A DNA stretch of 64,000 bases from Flaveria trinervia (GCA_025506515.1 CM046453.1:33437715-33501714), one strand, 5' to 3'; shown: positions 11,091-24,497, numbered from the stretch's first letter. Notes: generated from the sequence alone by a model not told the origin. Numbers and translations: made by a program.

Positions 11091-13930
11091 ACACTTGCGG
11101 ATCTTGAAAGTGTTGCTCCTAATAGACCTCCAGACTCATTAATGGAGATAATTTTGAAGATTGGAAGAGATGTCTCAAAGCTTTCTTTTTCTACACAGAT
11201 CATAATCAATGGGAATCGATTATTTCAGGTCCTCATATACCTACGGTTACGGTTGGTGATGTCGTTTCTCAGAACAAACCCATCTTCTTATACTGAAAGA
11301 GATCTGAAACTGATTGATCGTGATCAAAAGCTTTTGGTGCTCTAACTCTCTGCTTGGCTCCAGATATCTACAATCGTTTTGCAGAGCATAAAAATGCTAA
11401 ATCCCTTTATGATGCTCTCTGTGAATTCTATGATGGGAATGCAGATCTGGTGAAAGACAGAGTATTCAAGCTGAAAAGGAGTTCAATTCGTTTGTAGGAT
11501 ACAAGAATGAAAGTTTGACAGATCTAACAAATCGTTTCTTAACCGTCTCAAGCACTCTGAAGAAGTATGATGAAAGACTCTCCAACAGTGAACAAGTTAA
11601 CAGGCTTCTCGATTCTCTTCCACCACAGTGGAGTCTTCAAGTGAGGATGCTCAAACAAGAAAGAGGTTTTACAGATTATAAGCTGATGGATATAATTAAC
11701 AAGTTGAAATCTTTTGAGTTGGATATGAAAAGAAATTTAACCAGACTATGATGCCCACATCTGGTTTTTCTCAAAATGCTGCTTTGTTGTCATCCGCTGC
11801 AAACTCTCACATTCAAAATCCAATTCAAGGAGGGAGCAATACAAGTAATTTCTCGAGTGGTAGTAATCATGTTGGAAAAGAATTGGGAAATTCTAAGGTG
11901 AATGCTGGAACTTCAATTTCATCTGAAACAATGGCTCTTTTTGGAATGTTTGTTCAGAGCTATGAAGCTCTTGTTGCTGGTGAATTGAAAGTAAAGGAAT
12001 GACTATGGAGGATATGTATCAGGTTGATCCTGATGATTTAGAAGAAACTGACATTCAATGGCAAATGGCGATGTTAACTTTAAGAGCCAGGAGATTCATG
12101 GAAAGAACAGGAAGAAAGAACTTTAGTGGTCAATCATCTACCTCAAAACTAGGATTTGATAAGTCAAAATTGAGGTGCTTTAACTGTAAACAATTGGGAC
12201 ATTTTAAACGTGAATGTCCATTACCAATTGTCACAGATCCTAGTAACACTGGAGTACCAAGATTGACAGCAGAGAAAGAAAAGGAAGAAGGAAATTCAAA
12301 AAGGAGTCAGCTTTGATCTCAAACTTTGACTGGAGTGTGGAGGTGGAAGAAACAAGATCTGAAATAATCACGCGTTAGTTGCTGAGGTTGTGGAAAGTGA
12401 TGAGATTGAAGTTGATAAAGATGGATTTGTGCTGTTCAAGGAATTCAAAGGAGCAAATGAATCTTCAGTAAAGGAGAAAAAGAGAAGGATGGATGAGGGG
12501 AGAAAGAGGAAATTACAGGTTCAGATGAAGAAAGGAATTCAAAAGCTGCGAAAGGAAAAGAGAAGATGATGCGGCCGCTACTGTTGAGGAAAGGAAATCA
12601 AGTACTCCAGCATGCATGTGCGATAAAGCTTTAGCTGCCGAAAGGATGGTAATGGGACTTCCTTATGAGGTAATACAGGATATGTGCTCATCTGCTTGCA
12701 AAATTAGACTTTTTGGATTTATAAGGCTAATCGTTTGTTAGTTGATAATGAAAAGGATTTAAAACGAATTAATGATGAACTTAAAATGAATGAATCAAAA
12801 TATTTTGTGAAATTAAATGAGGCTTTAAAAGAAACTGATCATTAAAAAGAATTGTTTTGGAAAGAAATGTAGAGGTTAATACTTTGACTGAACGGTTTGC
12901 TCTTGCTGAATTTGAAGCAAGCAAACTTCAGTCAAAGTTAGATAAATGGACTATTTCTGGAATGAAACATGATGATCTTTGTAAATCTCAACGGGGAGCA
13001 AGAATTAAAACAGGTTTGGGTTATGAAAATGTACAGGTTTATCCTCCTCCTAGTACATACTGTTATTCTCCTATGCGTGTTCCTCATCCTTCTAATGATT
13101 TAATCAAATCAGATACTGACAGTATGTCTACAGGTTTAGTCGGGAATAACTCTAAGTACATTCGTGAAGACTACGACTATGGACCAACTAGTGGGCTTGG
13201 ATGCACTAGTTCTAGTACACCTGACAATCAGCAGTCTGTTTTAGATAATAAGTCTAGTTTAAATTCAGTGTTGTTTCTAGTTCAAATGTAACAGACTTGA
13301 ATGTCTCATGTCTCTTGATAGTTCTATTTCATCTTGTACTTCAAATCATGATAGTGATGATTTTTGTTCTGGTAATGAATGCAATGAATCTGATGTTTCT
13401 CCTAAAACAACTGAGCAACTTAAAATTAATTCTTTCGAAAAGTTCTTTTCTCAACCTATTCCATCTTTCATACCATTAAATATGACATCATCAGAAAATG
13501 TAGTTCGGGTTTATCTGACACTGGTACCAATGGTACGAGTTTTACTGATTTGTCAGAAGAATCACGTTTTGATTTTGACAAGAAGAACTCTGATTCAAAT
13601 AACAAAAACATCATGAGATGTATGAGACATTCAGTGATGTTGATTCTAGTTTGTCTGAATGTGATGAGGAGATTATTATTGATCCAATTTTTACCTCATC
13701 ACATCATCGACCTAGATTCAAACATCATTGTTTGAGGTGTGGTGAAGAGGATCATCTTATCAAAAATTGCCCTTTGATTCAAAGATCCTCTAATAGTAAT
13801 TGTTTTGGGAGTAAATTGACAAAATGGTTAATAATTTCTTTTGTAAAAAATCTGCTTCTTTTAAAACAAAAGTTGTTCAATCTTGGGTCCCTATTGCTCC
13901 TGCTAAATGATTTGTTAATTCATTTCAGGG
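11091..13930 (+). pseudogene. gag: Element D gag with two zinc knuckles (frameshifted)
   Basis: The capsid-type UBN2 region is seen from about 11150 (a DNFEDWK-like block after a frameshift) through 11515-11751 (LTNRFLTVSSTLKKYDERL, SLPPQWSLQV). The first CCHC knuckle, CFNCKQLGHFKREC, is at 12176-12217. A long polar, Ser/Asn-rich linker follows with several shifts (about 12316, 12850, 13290, 13615). A second knuckle, CLRCGEEDHLIKNC, is at 13729-13770, just before protease. Gag would form the virus-like particle and bind element RNA. The start codon is uncertain. Six or more breaks make it non-functional as read. Confidence 0.85.
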
Positions 13931-14288
13931 ATCCTCTTCAAAGATTGTACACAGTATGTGGCATGTTGATAGCGGATGTTCCAAGCATATGACGGGATTA
14001 AAGGATTTGTTGACCAATTATCGGATTATAGATGGAGGATATGTGGCATTTGCTGGAAATAAGAAGGGTGGAAAAATGATTGGACAAGGAGAAGTTACCA
14101 ATGGTTCTCTTACTCTAGAAAAAGTCACCATGTTCCTGAATTGGCTTTTAATCTTCTGAGTGTCTCTCAATTTGGGATAAAGACATTCCTGTTCTATTTA
14201 AATCTGACGAATGTTTATTTTTAAAATCAGCGATAGCTATTCCGGAGGATTTAATTCTCATGCGTGCTCCAAGGAAACATGATACATA
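13931..14288 (+). pseudogene. pol: Element D pol start: protease and beginning of pre-integrase region
   Basis: The aspartic protease active site DSG is intact at 13968-13976 within HVDSGCSKHMTG. It is followed by the usual GGYVAFAGNKKGG segment. A frameshift occurs near 14130. The gene is cut at 14288 by C; the rest of pol resumes at 40680. Joining the two flanks after removing C and one ACATA leaves an uninterrupted frame. Confidence 0.9.
14284..14288. repeat. Target site duplication of element C (left), ACATA
   Basis: ACATA precedes the C 5' LTR and is repeated at 40680-40684 directly after its 3' LTR. Confidence 0.95.
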
Positions 14289-14997
14289 TGTTGATACATG
14301 TATGTCCCTAGATCGTGATATGTGATGTAATAGATCTTGTTTGGTATGATTAATGAACTGACATTGATAGTCTGTTAGTTATAATGTTTATAGTTCATTA
14401 ATGAGTCATAAATGAATTGATTGAGTTTATGATTACTTGAATGATTACATATAATATTATATTAATTAACTAAAACATTCAAACATAACTTAATGAAGTT
14501 CCCATGCGAATGGCTCATGCGAATGAACCATAAGCATGAAGAACCTCATACGATTGACTCAGTCGTACGACTGAACCAGGAGACTGGATCAGTCGTACGA
14601 GTGTAACATAAGATTGGCTCAGTCGCACGACTGAACACTCATCGCACGAATGAACCAACCGCATGGTTCAATCGCACGACTGAACCAAACTAATGGTTCA
14701 GTCGCACGATTGAAGAGTGCCAACCTATAAATACAACTCAATTCGTGAAAAACGGGGAGATTCGATCAAGTTCAATTCCATACGAACCCTAGTCGTCCAG
14801 AAACCTTCCAAATCGTTCTCCAAGTTCATAGAACACATTAGATCGATTCCTTATCGATTTCTAACGTTAGTTTCAATCCCTGATTGATTCTTCGTGTGTT
14901 CTCACTGATTGGATCGCCAATCAAATAGGATTCCGCACTATTTGATCCGGTATACACGTGATATCTAGGTATTTCAGTCGAATACCAGGTCCTAACA
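14289..14997 (+). repeat. Element C 5' LTR
   Basis: Starts TGTTGATACATG and ends GGTCCTAACA. About ten copies of CAGTCG[CT]ACGA/CGACTGAA lie at 14500-14715, among them a perfect 16-bp palindrome at 14559-14574 (TCAGTCGTACGACTGA). The TATA box CTATAAATAC follows at 14725-14734. Confidence 0.95.
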
Positions 14998-14999
14998 AG

Positions 15000-15011
15000 T
15001 GGTATCAGAGC
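15000..15011 (+). other. Element C primer binding site
   Basis: TGGTATCAGAGC, two bases after the LTR end, complementary to initiator-Met tRNA. Confidence 0.95.
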
Positions 15012-15492
15012 TATTGGCTCTTGATTATGTGTTGATTCAATCAAGATTGCATAAAGTTTGTGTTTTTACACTAAAAATGCAATCTTTGGCATCAAAAGTG
15101 ATCTTGGAAGTTCCCTGCTCATCGACGTTTGGTTTCTACGGACTCAGGAAATCAGAACTTGTAAAATTTCGTGTTTTTACGGCTGAAAACCGTCAAACCT
15201 AGAAATTTTCGCAAACCAGCAGCTTCAATCGCACGACTGACTCATTCGTACGACTGGACTCCATTCGTACTGCTCATACGCACGATTGGACCTAGTCGCA
15301 CCTTCATTCGGCCGATTGAACCGTTTGTTCGCATAGCTCATACGCACCAGATTCATTCGCACGACTGAACCAATCGCCCAGTTCATTCGCACGATTGAAC
15401 CAATCGCAGAGCTTATACGCACGAGTAGCTCATTCGCATCCTTCAGTCGCATCAGTAAAAGTTTGTTTGATTAGATTATAAGTTTAGTCATC
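15012..15492 (+). promoter_or_regulatory. Element C leader with CGCACGACTGA array
   Basis: Untranslated leader before the gag ATG at 15493. Between about 15225 and 15450 the family motif (TCGCACGA, CGACTGA and variants) recurs at intervals of about 15-25 bases, as in the LTR. No gene is seen. Confidence 0.65.
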
Positions 15493-17092
15493 ATGGAAGA
15501 TCAGATGTCAGCCTTTACTGCTGGGAAGGACTCAAGGATACAGAATCTGTTGCTGCTTGAGAGTGAGGTGGGGAATCACAATAAACCACCAAAGCTTTTG
15601 ACTTTAGATGAGTTTCCCCACTGGAAACAACGTTTTGAGATCTACCTTAATGGAGTAGATCCTAATCTGTGGGAAGCCATTGAGACAGGTTATAGTACAC
15701 CGGTGGGAGCTGATGGGGTTAAACTAACATTAAGCGGGATGACCGACGCACAGAAAGTAAAGTACAATGCAGAGAAAAGAGTATATGCATTGATCACTCA
15801 GTCTATCCCCAAAGACATATTCCACCAGTATCCGAGAACAAGCAGTCCAAGAAACTGTGGGATGCGCTAGAGAAGAGATATGATGGTAATGCATCATTGA
15901 AGGCAATCAAAGCAAAGGATTTAAAGAAGGAATTCGATAACTTCTCTTCATTGGTAATGAAAGCTTGGACGACGTCATAGATAGATTCTACCACTTGATG
16001 AGCGAATTGCATACCCATGGAGTGGCTACTACCATGGAAGAAAAAGTAAGCAACTTCGCAGACGGGTTGCCTGATAAGTGGGCTACATTTGTGTCTAACC
16101 TGAGACAGAATGGAATCCTTGTAAAGCTGGATATAAATGACTTCATTCTTAAGTTGCGAGAAGAAGCACTAAGGATGAAGTATAGAGCTCAGAAGTCTTC
16201 GTACACACAAACCAGCTTTATACAACGCCACACCTCAAGCAAAGGCATCTGGAGCACCCCTACAGACTACTTTTGTGTCTAGCTCGTCAGGTCCCACACA
16301 TGCTTCTCCTTCTGGATCAGACACGTCTGGGTCATTATGTACCCATCATATTGGATCAGAAGCAAACGCTACCAAACTGAAGACGGAGAACTTCGGTAAT
16401 GTGACCGTGGAAGTAGCACGAGAGCATATGGTTCTCTTAGCAGCAGTGGTTCATTCATATGATGGACTTGTTGCTGGGAAGATTGGAAACTGCCATCTGG
16501 CAGATGAGGACTACGAGCAGGTGGATGAGATGGAGCTTGAAAGAATGGATATAATGTGGGCCTTAGCAAGTGCTGTTCGGAGGGCAAAAAGTTTGTGAAG
16601 AAGACTGGACAGAACTTGGTTGCTACTAAGGACACCACCTTTGGCTTCGACAAGAGTAAAGTGACCTGCTTTAACTGTGGTGAGAAGGGGCACTTCAAAC
16701 GAGAATGTGTCAAGCCAAAGAAAACGGGGAATGGGAACCCGTTCTCATCATTTACTCACCAGGACAAGCAACCCTCTAATTCTACTTCATCAAACAAGGA
16801 CCCTAAAGCACTAACTGCTCATGATGATGAAGGACAGGATTGGAGTTTCAGGTTTGTCTCACCAGGAGAATCTAACATTGCCAGTGTCGAGGATATTGAC
16901 GATGATTCTGCGAGTGAAGGTGATATAGCAGTTGAAATTGCAATGTCACATAGTGAAGAAACAACTGTAGCCGAGGTCAGCTACAAGCCAAATGAGGAAG
17001 TTTCCACCTCAGAGATAGAAAAGCCAGAGTCGACAGAACCAGAATCATCTGATGCGGCACTGATGGCTAATACTTCTCAACCACTCAGGTAA
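15493..17092 (+). pseudogene. gag: Element C gag, main part (frameshifted)
   Basis: The ATG at 15493 opens MEDQMSAFTAGKD. The next landmarks are FPHWKQRFEIYLNGVDPNLW (about 15616) and a UBN2 capsid-type domain; the frame shifts near 15835, 15950, 16255 and 16560. The zinc knuckle CFNCGEKGHFKREC is at 16667-16708. An acidic Ser/Glu-rich tail runs to a stop at 17092. This start was chosen because it follows the leader and heads the conserved W-K-x-R-F block. The product would be the particle-forming, RNA-binding protein. The breaks make it non-functional. Confidence 0.9.
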
Positions 17093-18330
17093 GTTACCTC
17101 TGACCGACTTTTTTATAACCATGCTTGTTCTGATTGTGACACGTTTAGGAAGAGCATAGATGAAAAATTTGCTAGGTTATTAGACCATAATGATAACTTA
17201 GTAAAAGATTTACGTCTGTGTACTGAGGCAAATAGATGCTAAAACAAAATGAGCATTGTTATAAAGAAAAGATAGACCTATTGACCAAACACTTAGGGAA
17301 ACGAAGTAGTGGCTTTTAACCAGCAAACGACATTAGGTACTATCTTAACTCCCTAGAAGACACTAAGAAACAAAGCAGTTTTAGAGTCGAAGTTAATTCA
17401 TTAAAACAGAAACTGCATAGTTGGACTAGTTCTTTTCACATAGTTCAACACTTAGTGAGAGAAAGGAATAACGGGGAGGGATTAGGCTACAAAGTGGTTC
17501 CACCACCACCTGAGACCTTGATGAACACCAAGTCTAGACCAGTAAATAATAACCCCATCAAGGATCACGTGGTGACCACTCCTCTTGTTACTGATCCAGA
17601 CACCTCATGTTCATCTACTGAATCTGGTAAGAAACAAAAGGAGGGCACTTCAAAGGAAAAGGGTAAAATGCCATGTTTTAACCTGGAAAATGAATTTGAA
17701 AAAATTAATTTAAAGTCAGGTTCAAATAGAGTCAAATCAGAACCTAAGAGGACTTCAAATGCTACCTTTTCACATGCTACAAGTCAAAAACCATTTAACC
17801 AAAAAGTAAAACAGGTTAAATCAGTAAAGTTTGTTACACCAGAGAAAACATCAAACTTCCAAGAGTCAAAAACTAAAGTGATTGATGTTACTAGAGTGTC
17901 ACGCACTTCTCCACAAAGAAAGTCTACTCATAAAGTTAATAGCAGGTCATGCTACAACTGTGGAGATGTGGACACATTGCTTCCGACTGTCATGTCTATC
18001 AGACACCTAGGAAGAAAACTGATCTTCTGGACTCTAGACCTAGGTCTTCTAAGCGGAGTTCTCTAACTCCACCTAGAAGAGCTAGTGACCCTAAAGTCCA
18101 ACCTGTAAGCCAGACGACTGTTTTATCATAAACAGGCATTGCACAAATCTGGCTTATGGAAAGAAAAATCCACCCTCATGTCTGATACTGATAACAAGAA
18201 AGAACCTGAGCTACCCTCACCTTCTAAGGGTCAATGGGTGGAGTTCATGATGTGTGATGCCTCCGGGAAACCCAAGACAGTCAATGCTTGGGTTCCTAAC
18301 CTAAACTGATTCTTTTACTTTGTATGCACA
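17093..18330 (+). pseudogene. gag: Element C gag distal region with second knuckle
   Basis: Continuation of gag after several stops. A Lys/Ser/Thr-rich segment is open at 17455-18066 and ends in a second CCHC motif beginning CYNC at 17950. One base is missing inside the knuckle (41 nt instead of 42, 17950-17990), so its second half (GHIASDC) reads in another frame. Protease follows at about 18360. The same two-knuckle layout is seen in B and D. Confidence 0.75.
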
Positions 18331-21300
18331 GGGTGCTCGATATAGTGCTGAGACTAACACGTGGATTATAGACACGGAGCATCCAGGCACATGACAGGAA
18401 ATAGCGCCCTTTTATCTAACGTCAAACAAATAAAAGGAGGGCATGTTTCCTTTGCAGGAAACAAACGAGGCTATATCACAGCTCAGGGAGAAGTGGGAAA
18501 TCAGGAAGTTAAGTTTGATAAAGTGAACTACGTTCAACAACTTCAGAACAACTTACTTTCTGTGTCCCAAATCTGTGATAAAGGATTTAAAGTCGCCTTC
18601 GATAATCAGAAGTGTTACGTGCTGAAGAAAGAATATATGATCCCAGAAGACCAAGTTCTGATGACTACTTCAAGATATAAAGACCTTTATGTCTTGGATC
18701 TGTCAACAGCTGCCACAACGGATCATGAGGTTTAGTGTTTCTTATCTAAAGCTACTGAGAAGGATTCCATCTCCTGGCATCAGAGAATGGGACATATTAG
18801 TCAAAGGAAGATGAATCATTTGATTCAGAAGGATTTAGTAAGAAGAGTGAATGTCAAGAACTTCCAACTTCCTGACTTTTGTGTAGCTTGCAAGAAGGGC
18901 AAACAGACAAAGAAGTCTCATAAGGAAAAGAAAGTTCATTCATAGAACTTCCTCTTGAGCTTCTTCACATGGATCTGTTCGGTCCAGTTAGTACAAGGAG
19001 CATTGCAGGCGACGCGTACTGCTATGTGGTCACTGATGACTACTCAAGGTTCACTTGGGTAATGTTTCTGAAATCAAAATCAGAAACTTGGAGACATTCA
19101 AAGAATTAGTAACCACACTGGAATCACTCTACAAGCTCAAAGTTCGACAAATACGCTCAGACAACGGACAGAATTCAAGAATCAAGGGATGGAGCATACT
19201 GCAAGGAAAAGGGAATTGTGCATCAATTCACTTCTGCCTACACACCTCAGATGAATGGAGTTGCTGAGAGAAAGAACAGGAGTTTGATAGAGACTGCCCG
19301 GACTATGCTGGCAGACTCGAAACTGCCTATCCAATTCTGGAACGAGGCAGTGGCAAATGCTTGCTATACACTGAACAGAGTCCTAATAGTCAAGCGCCAC
19401 GGAAAGACATGTTATGAGCTACTTCAAAGACGCAAACCGAATTTGGAGTACCTTGAACCTTTTGGCGCACCGTGTACACTTCTGAAGAAGACACAGAAGG
19501 AAAATTCAGCGAGAAGGTAGTTGAAGGAATTTTTCTAGGATACAACATACCGAACAAGCGAGTTTACAATAACTCAACGGGTCTTGTAGAAGTGTGGTGT
19601 AATGTCGACGTTCAGAGATATACCACACCACCTACAGGCAAAGGACCTGCATACTTCTTCGATTATGATGGATTCTTCAAATCCTTCAACATCCCTCTCT
19701 CTCCCTCGATGATGAGTTAGCTACTAGGATGATGTATGATATACTAACACTCCATCCAGCACACAGGGAGAGTCATCTACTCAGTCAGAAGGGGTAGCCG
19801 ATGAAAGTGACTCCTCCTTTGAAGATGAAACTGAAGCAGATGACCAGAACGGTCAGAGGAACAGGTTCCAGTTCCTGAAAGTCCACAAGCATCCACAAGT
19901 GATGCACCCTCGACTTCGGAACCTCAAACTCCACCTCCTCAGATGCAGACCAAAATGTTCACAATCTTGGTTCGGAGGTGACTGTGCCGACTACTCCAGG
20001 ATCACGACTAAACGTCTATCATCCCCTTGACAATGTTATTGGAGATGTCCGATCAGGAGTACAAACCCGAAATCAGCTATACTCAGCTGATTACGCCTCA
20101 GTTATGGAGAAGGGTTACATTCATGATGGTGCTTATCGATGTTTTGTCTCGCAGGTTGAGCCAAAATATGTCAGTGAAGCACTAAATGATGAGGCGTGGG
20201 TGAGTGCCATGCAAGAAGAACTTCTGCAGTTTAAGAAGTTTGGTGTATGGACACTGGTAGATAGACCTAAAGGTGCTAAAGTCATTGGCACCAAATGGGT
20301 ACTAAAATGTAAGAAGGATGACCAAGGAGTCATCATAAGGAACAAAGCTCGACTGGTGGTTCAAGGTTTTCGCCAAGTCGAGGGTATTGACTATAATGAA
20401 GTGTTTGCACCCGTGGCAAGGATGGAAGCTATTCGTATTCCTCGCCTATGCCTCGTACATGAAGATTAAAGTCTACCAATTAGATGTGAAGAGTGCATTC
20501 CTTCATGGTGAAATAAGGGAAACAGTCTATGTCAGTCAACCCGAGGGATTTGAAGACCCTTATCATCGGGATAGAGTTTACAAGCTCGACAAAGCTTTAT
20601 ATGGGCTTCATCAAGCTCCTCGAGCTTGGTACGAGAAACTGTCGACTCATCTTGTGAAACACGGCTTTCGTAGGGGAGTCATTGACTGTACACTGTTTAT
20701 TAAAGAAAAGGATGGTGACCTACTGCTTGTACAGATCTATGTTGATGACATAATCTTCAGGTCAAAGAACGAAGAGTTATGCAAAGAGTTTGAAGCAGTG
20801 ATGAAGAAAGAGTTTGAGATGAGTGCAAGGGGGAGATGAAGTTCTTTCTCGGGTTACAGGGGATCAAAACCTAATGGGATCTTTCTACATCAGACCAAGT
20901 ATGTAGGTGACATTCTCAGTCGCTTTGACATGGAGAATGCTTCTGCTGCTGGGACTCCACTTGCTACGAATCATGATATAGCACCTGATGAGAGTGGAGA
21001 TCTTGTAGATGCCACTATGTACCGAGAATGATTGGATCCCTCATGTATCTCACTGCCTCAAGACCTGATATCATGTATGCTATGTTTATGTTCCAGATAT
21101 CAGGCTAAACCTAAGGTCAATCATCTGATCGGGGTCGAAGGATCTTTCGCTATCTAAAGGGTACACCCACCCTGGGGTTGTGGTATCCTCATGATGACGA
21201 TTTTGAGCTCACAGCGTATAGTGACTCGGACTATGGAGGCTGCAAAATGAACTACAAGTCTACATCAGCAGGGTGTCAATTCTTCGGGAGAAGATTAGTT

Positions 21301-21701
21301 ACATGGCAGTGTAAGAAGCAGACATTGGTTGCATTGTCAACCTGTGAAGCCGAATATGTTGCTGCTGCAAGTTGCTGTTTCCAAATCATTTGGATTCAAC
21401 AGCAAATGCGGGATTACAGTTTGAAATTCTCGTCTACTCCTATTTTTGTTGATAACTCTGCTGCAATTGCAGTAACCAAAAACCCGGTTCAACATCCTAA
21501 GACCAAACACATCGGTATTAAATACCACTTCATAAGAGACTGTTTTGAAAAGAACTTAATAGATGTGGTTAAAATAATACTGATTTTCAACGTGCTGACC
21601 TCTATACAAAAGCCTTTGATAAACCACGTTTTCAATACTTGCTAGAGGTCAACGGCATTAAAAAGAAAAGTGAGGTAATTCCTGATGAGAATAATGTGTA
21701 G
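18331..21701 (+). pseudogene. pol: Element C pol: protease, integrase, RT, RNase H (frameshifted)
   Basis: The protease site (Asp-Thr at 18371-18376) lacks one G, so the Gly falls out of frame before RHMTGN. The pre-integrase block WHQRMGH lies near 18777. Integrase has Asp in HMDLFGPV (18972-18974), a second Asp near 19160 in a shifted stretch, and the Glu of NGVAERKNR near 19260. RT has GTKWVLK near 20290 and YVDD at 20738-20749. RNase H (SDSDYGGCK near 21220, CEAEYVAAASC near 21343) leads to a stop at 21699-21701. About eight frameshifts interrupt the polyprotein. Order and motifs fit Ty1/copia without doubt. Confidence 0.95.
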
Positions 21702-21833
21702 TCCGATGTAGTTTCGTTAAAGTTTATTTTATCTTATGTTATCTGTTTTTTTGTCGGTTATATTTCAATTCATGTTATCTTGCTGTTTATTAAAATCCAA
21801 AAATAATTAAATCCGAAAGGATTTTAGTATTTT

Positions 21834-21840
21834 AGGGGAG
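21834..21840 (+). other. Internal polypurine-like tract after pol (C)
   Basis: TTTTAGGGGAG followed by AATATGTC, 133 bases after the pol stop. It resembles the true tract before the LTR. Element D has a similar tract at the same relative place. Confidence 0.45.
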
Positions 21841-22411
21841 AATATGTCAGCAAGTTAATATTAAAAAAAAATGAGGGAGAAGGGGTAACTAGCTAAAAAA
21901 GGTAGATTGTGTCTGTGATACTGATTCAACACCTTTGGAATATGATAGTACACAGGAACAAATCAAGAGGGATTTTCAAATTTAAGGTTTGAAAAGATGC
22001 AAAAGTTCAAAGTATAAGTCTGTGTAGTCTAAGCAATATAAAAATGGAAAATGATAGAAAACTAGCAAACTAAGGGTGACACAGAGAAAGAAAGACTTAG
22101 AGGCTGCTAGACCACAAATGATATGTTGGTAGATTCAACACAATAGACAATTAGACATGATTGGTGATTTCAAGATCAAACAAAGTTGTTCAACTGACTG
22201 TGGACATCCATATTATCACTGGTTAACACAATCAAATATATTCCAATAAGGGGCAATGAGCATTTAAACGCCACAAAAGTGTGCGGATGACCAAATTAGA
22301 GCAAAGCAAGAAAAAATGAAAGACAAATGCAATAAAGCTAATGGCTCATGTTGTTGGTGCATTTGGTGTAAAATAAAAGTAAGCTGCTCTAACAAGGAGA
22401 TAGGTTGTGTG

Positions 22412-22443
22412 CCTCTCTGCTGTGCGATGGCACTGACCTGAGG
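22412..22443 (+). repeat. 32-nt stem-loop element, C copy 1
   Basis: Layout in order: clamp CCTC, strand TCTG, stem CTGTGC, loop GATG, stem GCACTG, strand ACCT, clamp GAGG. The clamp pairs fully; the inner stem pairs at five of six positions. It is identical to the copy at 22487. Confidence 0.75.
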
Positions 22444-22486
22444 ATAAGCATAACCTAGATATTCTAGAATTCATTGTTGTTTGTCG

Positions 22487-22518
22487 CCTCTCTGCTGTGC
22501 GATGGCACTGACCTGAGG
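22487..22518 (+). repeat. 32-nt stem-loop element, C copy 2
   Basis: Exact repeat of the 22412 element, 75 bases further on. The flanking sequence differs, so the repeated unit is little more than the stem-loop itself. Confidence 0.75.
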
Positions 22519-23395
22519 ACAGGCTTCTCTTTGAAAGCTCTAAGAATAGTCTCTTCTTGAAATAATCCCCATAGACCGCTCAAAACCTTTGAGGAATGTT
22601 GATTCATATAAGTGGGGATCCACCAATGTTAGCTGAAATAATTAAATCTAAATCAGTCACCAGTCTGCGTCAAAAGTCTGTGTATGGATTTAAGTGGACA
22701 AATATACTGACAATCTTAGTGGCTACATTCTCAACAGTTCAACTCAATGTGAAAATCTAAGAGTTTCAGTATGATTTCCTTAAGTTGCTAACGACTCTGG
22801 ATGAACATCGAGAATTTAAGCATCAAAGAGCTTTAATAACAAGTCCCAAGATGATTTGACATTCCTGTATGATTCCAAAATTGATTTGGTCCAGATATGA
22901 TCAATCTAAGTTAAAGCTGTCTACTCCTAATCAAATCCCTTAGATTTTCATCTTAGGGTTTATCTCTCACAAAAAGTCCAAAAATAAACTTTAGTTGTGT
23001 AGTTAGTTTAAGTTACTATGTATATCTTTAATTTGTGTGTCTGTCGGACTACATCAGGGAAATCAAAGGAAATTAACTTACCTAAAAGGGTCATGTCTGA
23101 GATGGCCACATGGTTTTAAAATTAAAAGGTCACGTCTGAAGTGAATGAATGGTTAAGAGCTTACAATGTTATTATCAAAAGTGAAAAGGGCCTGAATAGT
23201 AAATGTTAAAAATGACTGTAACTCACAAAGTGAGACCCATCGCACTAGTGGATCATGTTACGACCAACTATGCGAATGGCTTCCAATCGGCCGAATGGAC
23301 ATGAAAATGATTCATTCGACGAATGGAAGGGAGAATGAAACAGGGACCGACTGAGGCTCAGTCGGTCAACTAAGGGGCGAATGAATGAAGAGACG

Positions 23396-24283
23396 TGACA
23401 GGATCAGAGATCACAGGTTTGATGTAACAGAATATAACGCAGCGGAATACAAACACGAATTAGACAAATTGTAGCAAGCTAACAATATATGTGAGCATTA
23501 AGATCGCATACAGTTATAGGGAGAGTATGTATTTCTGATTTCTGGGAATGTTTATAGATGAGAATGTTTCTAATCGAATCAATCATTCATTCCATTCAAT
23601 TCATCATATCATTCACATTACAATAGGTTGTCACTCCTTATAGAGTGCAACAGTCACTGCTGTTATCACGGAAAGTGACAACTGGCAGATCCAATACAGA
23701 AATAACTAATTCTTAACAAACTGCTGAAATGTTCACAACTACTGAGAACATATCAGCAAGTTAAGTACAAAATATAAAACTACTGAAACTACAACGACTG
23801 AAGAACAAGCTCTTCAGTCGTTTTACAAAACTACTGAAACAAAGAAAATAAAACTACTGATATCACAACTACTGAAGAAGTACTCTTCAGCAGTTGTGAC
23901 AAACTACTGAGGCTTCAGTACTTGATCTTCAGACATTGACCTTCAGGCGTTTCATCAGCTGATGACTTCAGTAGATATCATCAGCTGATGTCTTCAGTCT
24001 TTTTCTTCAGACTTTGTACATCAGTTGTTGATCTTCAGCACTTGTGAACTCTTCAGCTGTTGTACTTCAGTACTTTGGTCTTTCAGCTTCAGCACTTGTG
24101 TTCTTCAGCTGTTGTACTTCAGCACTTTGGTTCTTCAGCTGTTAAGGTCTTCAGCACTTGATCTTCAGCTGTTGAAGTCTTCAGCACTTGTCAAACTACT
24201 GATGAGGCTTTCAGCAGTTGTTGTGATACCGTGTGGGACTTAGAGGTTTTCTGATCTTGGCTCATGGTTCTTTTGGTCCAACA
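23396..24283 (-). repeat. Element B 3' LTR
   Basis: On the minus strand it reads TGTTGGACC to GATCCTGTCA, 888 bp. U3 is filled with CTGAAG, CAGTAGTT and CAGCTGTTG-type motifs. A TATA-like box lies near 23636-23645. It matches 34916-35796 closely. Confidence 0.95.
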
Positions 24284-24296
24284 AACTCCCCCTGAA
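24284..24296 (-). other. Element B polypurine tract
   Basis: On the minus strand, TTCAGGGGGAGTT directly precedes the TGTTGG of the 3' LTR. It is the same tract as in A. Confidence 0.9.
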
Positions 24297-24497
24297 CCAA
24301 TGCAGCCAAAACCTCTAACTTATTTATACTCCCTTATTGATGGCAAAAATGTTGGTCTTTTTCCTTCTTGATCAGTAGAGAAGATGACCCATGTACGCTC
24401 CGGCCTGGGAAGAACCTCAAATATTTGTTTGGCAGAGTATGAATGGGAACTCTGTTTTGGGGAACTGGACACAGAGTTGTTATCCCATTCATGAGAT

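Larger units (their letters stand above)
21702..23395 (+). promoter_or_regulatory. Element C pol-env spacer, upstream part
   Basis: Non-coding, 1.7 kb. Near its start lies an internal polypurine-like tract (21834-21840). Two identical 32-nt stem-loops follow (22412-22443, 22487-22518), then the short blocks TTTAAGTGGACAA (22689-22701) and TTCAGTATGAT (22765-22775), which recur in the same order in D. The last 180 bases carry CGAATGA/CAGTCGG motifs like those of the LTR, and B is inserted there. I see nothing else recognisable. Confidence 0.6.

Noticed and set aside
24025..24243. Open frames over LTR motif arrays (also 35517-35768 and 50446-50712)
   Set aside because: They translate repeated CTTCAGCTGTTG-type motifs, have low-complexity products and lie inside LTR or leader DNA.
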